This document shows positions 1 to 4,838 of a stretch of DNA of 5,641 nucleotides, piece by piece. Numbering within the stretch: the first letter of the stretch is position 1; every line of letters starts with the position of its first letter. The position numbers and the translations under genes are program-made. A model generated the notes under the pieces. That model saw nothing but the letters and a program-made list of their open reading frames with translations. It had not been told where the DNA came from and made no database searches. The DNA is taken from positions 1 through 5,641 of the forward strand of contig JBBKWG010000144.1 of assembly GCA_037968835.1 (NCBI GenBank), written 5' to 3'. This stretch comes from JBBKWG01 sp037968835. Lineage in GTDB: Bacteria; Pseudomonadota; Alphaproteobacteria; Rhodobacterales; Rhodobacteraceae.

Positions 1-62
1 CCACCACCACAAGCCGCCAACACTGTCAGCGACGCACCTGCTATTAACATGCGATAATTCAT
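1..62 (-). CDS. N-terminus of a predicted lipoprotein (partial, runs off the window)
   Basis: Reading the minus strand from an ATG at 62-60 gives a start MNYRMLIAGASLTVLAACGGG (21 residues, the last completed by any base), still open at the window edge. It is a short type II (lipoprotein) signal peptide: one Arg near the start, a hydrophobic stretch from about residue 5 to 17, and a lipobox L15-A16-A17-C18 followed by glycines. Family knowledge predicts that Cys18 is lipidated and becomes residue 1 of the mature protein, anchored in the cell envelope. The start is supported by GGGGAG on the minus strand 8 nt upstream; an in-frame second ATG at 50-48 has no such site. The mature domain lies outside the window, so no function can be given. 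The fragment is too short for most gene callers. Confidence 0.72.
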   Translation of the reverse strand, partial: MNYRMLIAGASLTVLAACGG

Positions 63-70
63 CGAAAAAA

Positions 71-76
71 CTCCCC
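71..76 (-). promoter_or_regulatory. Shine-Dalgarno site of the lipoprotein gene
   Basis: The minus strand reads GGGGAG, then 8 nt (TTTTTTCG), then the ATG at 62-60. It fixes the start of the partial lipoprotein gene at the first rather than the second in-frame ATG. Confidence 0.6.
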
Positions 77-258
77 ATAGGCTTTGTTCCATTGGATCAG
101 CCGCGCACAGGAGAGGCAAGCGCGTTTGCACGTATAACGGTGCTTTTTCGATTTTACACTCTTAGGATGAGCAATCGGACCGACATTTCCGTGACCTTTC
201 GCTCAGTGCTTTCTCTCTAAAGCCTCGCGACCGGCAAGTCAGATCGTAACCGCGCGAC

Positions 259-630
259 TCACCCTTGTGGCTGCATGAAGAACGTCTCTTTCACGATCTT
301 CTCCTGATCGACTTCATAAAGCGCGATTTCTCGCATCTGGAACCGCTTGCCGGTGGACTTGTCGGTCGCGTCGATCGCGAAAATCACCGTGAAAAGATTC
401 TCGTTGACGAACGGACCTTCGATTTCGACGCCGTGTACCTCCATATTCTCGTTCCACCAGTCGTGTTTGGCAGCGATTCCTTCGCGCCCCTTGGTCATCT
501 TGTCCATCCCGTCCGGGACACCCGCCTCCAGCGAAACGGCTTTCTCGGAATACAACTCCTCCAGCCCCTGCTTTTCGGTGTGATTGCGGCAATGAGCGAC
601 AAGTTTCTGAGCGATTTCAGTGGTGTTCAC
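259..630 (-). CDS. SnoaL-like / NTF2-fold protein, 123 aa
   Basis: A complete small soluble protein with no signal peptide or membrane segment. The pattern fits the SnoaL/NTF2-like fold: N-terminal helices (about residues 3-30, including LEELYSEKAVS), a middle segment with GREGIAAKHDWWNENMEVHG (about 48-67), and C-terminal beta strands (about 75-120, with LFTVIFAIDATDKSTGKRF and the ending ETFFMQPQG). This fold forms a cone-shaped pocket used by many unrelated enzymes and ligand-binding proteins, so the sequence alone does not give a substrate. The start is GTG, chosen because GGGAGG lies 5 nt upstream on the minus strand. The gene is transcribed away from prfC and shares its upstream region with it, including a LexA-type site 56 bp before this start. 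It is followed 196 bp later by a lipoprotein gene on the same strand, too far apart to assume an operon. Fold assignment is fairly sure; function is unknown. Confidence 0.85.
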   Translation of the reverse strand: MNTTEIAQKLVAHCRNHTEKQGLEELYSEKAVSLEAGVPDGMDKMTKGREGIAAKHDWWNENMEVHGVEIEGPFVNENLFTVIFAIDATDKSTGKRFQMREIALYEVDQEKIVKETFFMQPQG

Positions 631-635
631 GGCGT

Positions 636-641
636 CCTCCC
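636..641 (-). promoter_or_regulatory. Strong Shine-Dalgarno site deciding a GTG start
   Basis: GGGAGG on the minus strand, 5 nt before the GTG at 630-628 of the NTF2-like gene. It is the best ribosome binding site in the window and justifies the non-ATG start. Confidence 0.7.
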
Positions 642-676
642 AAGACGTTTTAAATGTGATGCCCGAGCAAAATTAT

Positions 677-715
677 GTGCCCGAATGTTCTTTATATGTT
701 CTCACCGTGCCCGAA
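677..715 (+). repeat. Pair of 9-bp direct repeats bracketing the LexA-type site
   Basis: GTGCCCGAA occurs at 677-685 and again at 707-715, exactly 30 bp apart (about three helical turns), with the GTTC-N7-GTTC site between them. A related copy, ATGCCCGAG, lies at 659-667. The repeat could be a second operator or chance in a short GC-rich region; nothing else identifies a binding protein. Confidence 0.4.
687..701. promoter_or_regulatory. Candidate LexA (SOS) operator, GTTC-N7-GTTC
   Basis: The sequence GTTCTTTATATGTTC is an exact match to the direct-repeat operator GTTC-N7-GTTC bound by LexA in alphaproteobacteria such as Caulobacter, Rhodobacter and rhizobia, and its 7-nt spacer is all A/T. 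It lies in the divergent region, 56 bp before the NTF2-like gene (minus) and 95 bp before prfC (plus). On the minus strand the spacer contains TATAAA, which could be a -10 element, so bound LexA would block it; no good -35 is visible at the right distance. Which gene it controls cannot be decided from sequence. Confidence 0.55.
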
Positions 716-796
716 GCTGCGCGTTCCGTCAAGCGCCCGCAGACCATGCGGTTTCGGCACTGGTAAACGCGACGGCGCGCGCGTATATGCCCGCCC

Positions 797-2404
797 ATGC
801 TGGACCGCTCGACAAACACGCCGACCCTGCCGCCCGAAATCGCCCGACGGCGCACGTTCGCCATCATCTCGCACCCCGATGCGGGCAAGACGACGCTGAC
901 TGAAAAGTTCCTGCTTTACGGCGGCGCGATCCAGATGGCCGGACAGGTGCGCGCAAAGGGCGAGGCGCGGCGAACGCGCTCGGACTTCATGCAGATGGAA
1001 AAGGATCGGGGCATTTCGGTCTCGGCCTCGGCCATGTCGTTCGATTTCGGCAAGTATCGGTTCAATCTGGTCGACACGCCCGGCCACTCGGACTTTTCCG
1101 AGGACACCTATCGAACCCTCACTGCCGTTGACGCCGCGATCATGGTCATCGACGGCGCAAAAGGCGTCGAGAGTCAGACTCAGAAGCTGTTCGAGGTCTG
1201 CCGCCTGCGTGACCTGCCGATCCTGACATTCTGCAACAAGATGGACCGCGAAAGCCGCGAAACCTTTGAAATCATCGACGAGATTCAGGAAAACCTGGCC
1301 ATCGACGTGACCCCGGCATCGTGGCCGATCGGCATGGGCCGCGATTTCATCGGGTGCTACGACATGCTGCGCGATCGGCTGGAACTGATGGACCGCGCCG
1401 ACCGCAACAAGGTCGCGACAAGCATCAAGATCGAGGGCCTTGACGACCCGAAGCTGGCCGACCACGTGCCCGCCGCCCTGCTGGAGACCCTGCGCGAAGA
1501 AGTCGAGATGGCGCGCGCGCTGCTGCCCGCTTTCAACAGGCAGGCATTCCTCGAAGGCACAATGACGCCGATCTGGTTCGGCTCAGCGATCAATTCGTTC
1601 GGAGTGAAGGAACTGATGGACGGGATTGCCAACTATGGCCCCGAACCGCAGCCGCAGTCCGCCGAACCGCGTCAGGTCTGTCCCGAGGAAAAGACCGTCG
1701 CGGGTTTCGTCTTCAAGGTGCAGGCGAACATGGATCCCAAGCACCGCGACCGCGTTGCGTTCGTCCGCCTCGCGTCGGGCCATTTCCTGCGCGGCATGAA
1801 GCTGACTCATGTGCGCACCAAGAAACCGATGGCGATTTCGTCTCCGGTCCTGTTCCTCGCGTCCGACCGCGAACTGGCCGAGGAAGCCTGGGCCGGCGAC
1901 ATCATCGGCATCCCGAACCACGGCCAGCTTCGCATCGGCGACACGCTGACCGAGGGCGAGACGATCCGCGTCACCGGAATCCCGTCGTTCGCGCCCGAAC
2001 TTCTGCAATCGTGCCGTGCAGGCGACCCGATGAAAGCCAAGCATCTGGACAAGGCGCTAATGCAATTTGCCGAGGAAGGTGCCGCCAAGGTTTTCAAGCC
2101 GATGGTCGGATCGGGGTTCATCGTCGGCGTCGTCGGTCAATTGCAGTTCGAGGTATTGGCCAGCCGGATCGAGGGCGAGTACGGCCTGCCCGTCCGCTTC
2201 GAACCGTCGCAGTTCACATCCGCCCGCTGGGTCACCGGACCGAAGGCAAGAGTCGACGCGTTCATTGCTGCCAACAAGGGCCACATGGCCGAAGATAATG
2301 ACGGCGACACCGTTTTCCTTACACGGCTTCAATGGGATATCGACCGGATCGAACGGGACTACCCGGAGCTCAAACTTTCGGCGACGAAAGAAATGATGGT
2401 TTGA
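797..2404 (+). CDS. prfC: Peptide chain release factor 3 (RF3), translational GTPase
   Basis: RF3 is a cytoplasmic GTPase that binds the ribosome after peptide release and drives dissociation of RF1/RF2. At 535 aa it is close to the E. coli protein (529 aa). All G motifs are visible: P-loop SHPDAGKT at 25-32, switch I region with RGIS at 71-74, DTPGH at 93-97, NKMD at 147-150 and SAI at 263-265. The RF3-specific stretches SEDTYRTLTAVD (101-112) and ANMDPKHRDRVAF (about 311-323) separate it from EF-G and other relatives. A domain II beta barrel and the RF3 C-terminal domain (FKPMVGSGFIVGVVGQLQFEV) follow. The start is secure: an in-frame TAA lies at 764-766 and the ATG at 797 is the only start codon after it. 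No clear Shine-Dalgarno sequence precedes this ATG. It is divergent from the NTF2-like gene and followed by a 449-bp gap with no obvious terminator. No damage to the frame or missing motif was seen. Confidence 0.97.
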   Translation: MLDRSTNTPTLPPEIARRRTFAIISHPDAGKTTLTEKFLLYGGAIQMAGQVRAKGEARRTRSDFMQMEKDRGISVSASAMSFDFGKYRFNLVDTPGHSDFSEDTYRTLTAVDAAIMVIDGAKGVESQTQKLFEVCRLRDLPILTFCNKMDRESRETFEIIDEIQENLAIDVTPASWPIGMGRDFIGCYDMLRDRLELMDRADRNKVATSIKIEGLDDPKLADHVPAALLETLREEVEMARALLPAFNRQAFLEGTMTPIWFGSAINSFGVKELMDGIANYGPEPQPQSAEPRQVCPEEKTVAGFVFKVQANMDPKHRDRVAFVRLASGHFLRGMKLTHVRTKKPMAISSPVLFLASDRELAEEAWAGDIIGIPNHGQLRIGDTLTEGETIRVTGIPSFAPELLQSCRAGDPMKAKHLDKALMQFAEEGAAKVFKPMVGSGFIVGVVGQLQFEVLASRIEGEYGLPVRFEPSQFTSARWVTGPKARVDAFIAANKGHMAEDNDGDTVFLTRLQWDIDRIERDYPELKLSATKEMMV

Positions 2405-2451
2405 CGATCCTCTTGAGCAAGAAAAAGACCCTCGGAACGCGCGCATTTCGC

Positions 2452-2460
2452 TGTGGATAA
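2452..2460 (-). promoter_or_regulatory. Consensus DnaA box 1
   Basis: The plus strand reads TGTGGATAA, so the minus strand carries the perfect consensus TTATCCACA. It lies 48 bp after the prfC stop codon. The sequence just downstream (2464-2477) resembles a decayed second copy, but with too many changes to call. Confidence 0.6.
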
Positions 2461-2575
2461 ATCTGTTGGGGAAATAACGCCCTGAAGTCAGTTCGTTGCG
2501 GACAATTCGCCGACAGAAAACTCACAGAGGGGTATCAGGACTGGGAAATGCCGCTGAGTCAGCCAAGCGACGCTA

Positions 2576-2587
2576 CGTCAATTGACG
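2576..2587. repeat. 12-bp perfect palindrome
   Basis: CGTCAATTGACG is its own reverse complement over all 12 bases, with no loop, so it is more likely a binding site for a dimeric protein than an RNA hairpin. It lies between DnaA box 1 and the AT-rich stretch. The protein is not identified. Confidence 0.45.
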
Positions 2588-2620
2588 CCGTGATCGCATT
2601 TCCGCACTGCAGCGTTAGCG

Positions 2621-2694
2621 CAATAATCCTTTGTTATAAGAAAATCTCATGATTTCCTGAGCTTTTCTCAATTTGGAAACAATTCAACAAAGAT
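2621..2694. other. AT-rich segment between the DnaA boxes
   Basis: By hand count about 21 of 74 bases are G or C (about 28 percent), far below the surrounding coding DNA. Such a stretch next to DnaA boxes could be a duplex unwinding element; an upstream promoter element for the helicase is the simpler alternative. It contains a short inverted repeat, AAATC at 2642-2646 and GATTT at 2651-2655. Confidence 0.5.
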
Positions 2695-2774
2695 CGCAGG
2701 ATTGTGTACGTCGCGTCGCAGCACATTGACCGCGAGGGGGGGATACACTAGGTGACACTGCAGTTGCGGCAGCT

Positions 2775-2783
2775 TGTGGATAA
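2775..2783 (-). promoter_or_regulatory. Consensus DnaA box 2, inside a small inverted repeat
   Basis: A second perfect TTATCCACA on the minus strand, in the same orientation as box 1 and 323 bp from it. It overlaps a 5-bp inverted repeat, AGCTT at 2771-2775 and AAGCT at 2782-2786. It lies 70 bp before the helicase start codon, so DnaA bound here could also affect that gene's transcription. Confidence 0.6.
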
Positions 2784-2831
2784 GCTCAGGGCCATACGGG
2801 TCCGCGCCGCTCAGCCGACGGGCCACGACTT

Positions 2832-2850
2832 GGTCCGTAAGTAACGGACC
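2832..2850 (+). promoter_or_regulatory. Hairpin next to the helicase start codon
   Basis: GGTCCGT at 2832-2838 pairs perfectly with ACGGACC at 2844-2850 around the 5-nt loop AAGTA. The stem ends 3 nt before the ATG at 2854 and covers the place where a Shine-Dalgarno sequence would be; the only weak candidate, GGA, is inside the 3' arm. If transcribed, it would probably limit ribosome access until opened. There is no T run, so it is not an intrinsic terminator. Confidence 0.5.
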
Positions 2851-2853
2851 TAC

Positions 2854-4323
2854 ATGACCAAGTTCAGTGACCTGGCGTTATCGCCAAAGATCCTCAAAGC
2901 CGTCGAAGAAGCCGGCTACACTATACCCACACCCATTCAGGCGGGCGCGATTCCTCCGGCACTTGAAGGACGCGACGTTCTGGGCATTGCCCAGACAGGA
3001 ACCGGCAAGACCGCCAGTTTCACGCTGCCGATGATCCATCGCCTTGCGCGTGGCCGTGCCCGAGCCCGGATGCCCAGATCGTTGGTTCTGTGTCCGACAC
3101 GGGAACTCGCAGCGCAGGTGGCCGAGAATTTCGACACCTACGCCAAGAACGTGAAGCTCACCAAGGCGCTTCTCATCGGCGGCGTCTCGTTCAAGGAACA
3201 GGATACGCTGATCGACCGCGGCGTCGACGTGCTGATTGCCACGCCGGGCCGCCTGCTCGACCATTTCGAGCGCGGCAAGCTGTTGCTGACGGGCATTGAG
3301 ATCATGGTCGTCGACGAAGCCGACCGGATGCTCGACATGGGTTTCATCCCAGATATCGAGCGCATCTTCTCGCTAACGCCATTCACGCGTCAGACGCTGT
3401 TCTTCTCTGCGACCATGGCCAGCGAGATCGAGCGGATCACCAATACGTTCCTGTCCAACCCCGCGCGCGTCGAAGTTGCGCGTCAGGCTACGGCAGGCGA
3501 AAATATCAGTCAGGAAGTCATCAACTTCCGCGCTTCGCGCCGTGACCGCTTGTCCAGCGAGAAACGCAACATCCTGCGCGCTTTGATCGAGCGTGAGGGC
3601 GATAAATGCACCAACGCGATCGTCTTCTGCAATCGGAAGACCGATGTTGATATCGTCGCGAAATCGCTGAAGAAGCATGGCCTCGATGCCGCGCCAATTC
3701 ACGGCGACCTCGAACAATCGCAGCGCACGCGCACGCTCGACAGTTTCCGCGAAGGCAGCCTGCGGTTCCTGGTTGCCTCGGACGTTGCCGCGCGCGGTCT
3801 GGACGTTCCCGCCGTCAGCCATGTGTTCAACTACGACGTGCCGACGCATTCCGAAGATTATATTCACCGCATCGGTCGAACCGGCCGCGCGGGCCGCGAT
3901 GGCAAGGCGATCATGATCTGCGCCAGTTCTGACGAAAAGAATCTGGACGCGATCGAAAGGTTGACCGGCAAGTCGATCCCGCGGGGCGAAAATCCCATTG
4001 GCGCGAGCGAACCGTCTGCCGCCACGATTCCCGAAGCCGAAATTGAGGAAAAACCGCGCCGGAACCGGTCGCGCCGAGGCAAGTCCGATGCGGCGACAAG
4101 CGAGACACCCGCCGCCCCGGTCGAAGTCGCACCGACACCAATTGCGCCGGTGCCAGCGCCTGAGCCGCACGGCAATGCTGCCAACAACGGCGAGCGACCG
4201 TCACGCGGGCGCGGTGGACGCGGTCGCGACAATCACCACAAGGATGGCGGCAAGGTTGTCGGCATGGGCGATCACCTGCCCAACTTCATTGCCATGAGTT
4301 TCGAGGAACGCCGCGCCAGTTAA
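2854..4323 (+). CDS. rhlE: DEAD-box ATP-dependent RNA helicase, RhlE type
   Basis: An ATP-driven helicase that remodels RNA duplexes, with cytoplasmic roles in RNA decay, ribosome assembly or cold adaptation. The two RecA-like domains carry all family motifs: Q motif (F4 to Q29), AQTGTGKT at 46-53, PTREL at 81-85, TPGR at 130-133, DEAD at 154-157, SAT at 185-187, then AIVFCNRK in domain 2, DVAARGLD at 310-317 and HRIGRTGRAG at 338-347. The region after about residue 375 is a disordered tail rich in Pro, Ala and Arg, with RRNRSRRG and RGRGGRGRD patches likely to bind RNA, ending in a hydrophobic peptide with GDHLPNFIAMSF. The start is fixed by an in-frame TAA at 2842-2844. A hairpin abuts the ATG and a long AT-rich leader lies upstream, which suggests regulation at translation. 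The family is certain; the RhlE subgroup is inferred from the short basic tail and overall pattern. At 489 aa it has no truncation. Confidence 0.94.
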   Translation: MTKFSDLALSPKILKAVEEAGYTIPTPIQAGAIPPALEGRDVLGIAQTGTGKTASFTLPMIHRLARGRARARMPRSLVLCPTRELAAQVAENFDTYAKNVKLTKALLIGGVSFKEQDTLIDRGVDVLIATPGRLLDHFERGKLLLTGIEIMVVDEADRMLDMGFIPDIERIFSLTPFTRQTLFFSATMASEIERITNTFLSNPARVEVARQATAGENISQEVINFRASRRDRLSSEKRNILRALIEREGDKCTNAIVFCNRKTDVDIVAKSLKKHGLDAAPIHGDLEQSQRTRTLDSFREGSLRFLVASDVAARGLDVPAVSHVFNYDVPTHSEDYIHRIGRTGRAGRDGKAIMICASSDEKNLDAIERLTGKSIPRGENPIGASEPSAATIPEAEIEEKPRRNRSRRGKSDAATSETPAAPVEVAPTPIAPVPAPEPHGNAANNGERPSRGRGGRGRDNHHKDGGKVVGMGDHLPNFIAMSFEERRAS

Positions 4324-4339
4324 GCGCGACCGACTGAAC

Positions 4340-4374
4340 AAAAAAGGGGCCGCGCTCATTGCGCGGCCCTTTTT
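4340..4374. terminator. Bidirectional intrinsic terminator
   Basis: A perfect 9-bp stem, GGGCCGCGC (4347-4355) with GCGCGGCCC (4361-4369), encloses the 5-nt loop TCATT. It is followed by TTTTT (4370-4374) on the plus strand and preceded by AAAAAA (4340-4345), which gives a T run on the minus strand. It lies 16 bp after the helicase stop and 19 bp after the OsmC-type gene's stop, so one hairpin can end both convergent transcripts. Confidence 0.92.
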
Positions 4375-4393
4375 CGTTCGCCGGAGTGAGTGG

Positions 4394-4816
4394 CTAGGCC
4401 AGCTTGGCATCCATCGTGATTTCGGCATTCAGCAGTTTCGAAACCGGGCACCCCTTTTTCGCGGCATTGGCGGCTTCCATGAAGCTGTCCTCGTCGCCGC
4501 CCGAAACGCGCGCGGTAAGATCGAGATGGACCTTGGTGATCGTCAGTGTCGACGCATCAAGCGTGACGGTCGATTTAGTCTCGATCTTGTCGACGGTCAT
4601 GCCGCGGTCTTCCAGTTGTCCTGAAAGCGCCATCGAAAAGCAGGCGGCGTGGGCCGCGCCGATTAGCTCCTCGGGGTTTGTCCCGCGCTCGCCCTCGAAC
4701 CGGTGCTTGAACCCATAAGCCTGTTCGCTCAGCACGCCGGTTTCGGTCGAGACCTGGCCTTTGCCATCCTTCAAACCACCGGTCCATGTCGCGGACCCGT
4801 ATTTCTTGATCATCAT
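4394..4816 (-). CDS. osmC: OsmC/Ohr-family thiol peroxidase
   Basis: A 140-aa cytoplasmic protein of the OsmC/Ohr family, which reduces organic hydroperoxides with a pair of cysteines. Both catalytic cysteines are visible: Cys59 in GAAHAACFSMAL and Cys123 in KKGCPVSKLL. The conserved Arg39 (FKHRFEG) and Glu49/Glu50 (NPEELIGAAHA) that position the peroxide are also present. Length and the GSATWTGGLKDGKG start match OsmC (E. coli 143 aa) better than Ohr. Two ATGs stand in tandem; GAAGGG at 4826-4821 on the minus strand is 4 nt from the first and 7 nt from the second, so the true start may be 4813, giving MIKKYGSATW. It follows the RNase J gene by only 22 bp on the same strand, and may depend on transcription from upstream. 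A strong terminator follows its stop. Family certain; OsmC rather than a related subgroup likely. Confidence 0.93.
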   Translation of the reverse strand: MMIKKYGSATWTGGLKDGKGQVSTETGVLSEQAYGFKHRFEGERGTNPEELIGAAHAACFSMALSGQLEDRGMTVDKIETKSTVTLDASTLTITKVHLDLTARVSGGDEDSFMEAANAAKKGCPVSKLLNAEITMDAKLA

Positions 4817-4838
4817 GATTCCCTTCGTGGAGTTTTAA

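Larger units (their letters stand above)
2405..2853. other. 449-bp non-coding gap with DnaA boxes and AT-rich core
   Basis: No convincing gene is present on either strand. The gap holds two perfect DnaA boxes (2452-2460 and 2775-2783), an AT-rich stretch (2621-2694), a 12-bp palindrome (2576-2587), a run of seven G (2736-2742), one GANTC site (2556-2560) and a hairpin next to the helicase start (2832-2850). It must also contain the helicase promoter, unless the helicase is read through from prfC. TTGACC at 2726-2731 could be a -35, but no convincing -10 follows at 16-18 bp. The composition fits either a replication-origin-like region or a long regulated leader. Confidence 0.6.

Noticed and set aside
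128..148. Short hairpin followed by TTTTT on the plus strand
   Set aside because: The stem is only about six base pairs with a bulge, and no plus-strand gene ends upstream, so a terminator role is not supported.
208..223. GCTTT / AAAGC inverted repeat after the NTF2-like gene
   Set aside because: A 5-bp stem of weak pairs with no T run on the minus strand is not a credible terminator.
265..903. Open frame of 212 codons on the plus strand, antisense to the NTF2-like gene and running into prfC
   Set aside because: It overlaps two well-supported genes, its translation has no recognisable domain and it crosses the divergent promoter region. It is a by-product of GC-rich codon use.
692..1465. 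Open frame of 257 codons on the minus strand opposite the start of prfC
   Set aside because: The prfC frame carries all RF3 motifs; the antisense product has no recognisable family and includes the control region.
2434..2455. GGAAC resembling the -35 of an EcfG general stress promoter
   Set aside because: No GTT -10 element follows at 16-17 bp, so the match is only half a promoter. The GGAAC at 90-86 (minus) fails for the same reason and is too close to its start codon.
2548..2652. Possible 34-codon ORF in the gap before the helicase, with AGGA 7 nt before its ATG
   Set aside because: Too short, no recognisable features, and it runs into the AT-rich segment. It could be a leader peptide, but nothing in the sequence supports translation.
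2736..2742. Run of seven G as a possible phase-variable tract
   Set aside because: The tract is short, lies outside any reading frame and has no well-placed promoter elements around it.
3373..4170. Open frame of 265 codons on the minus strand opposite the helicase gene
   Set aside because: A shadow of the helicase frame, with Arg/Gly-rich low-information translation and no known motif.
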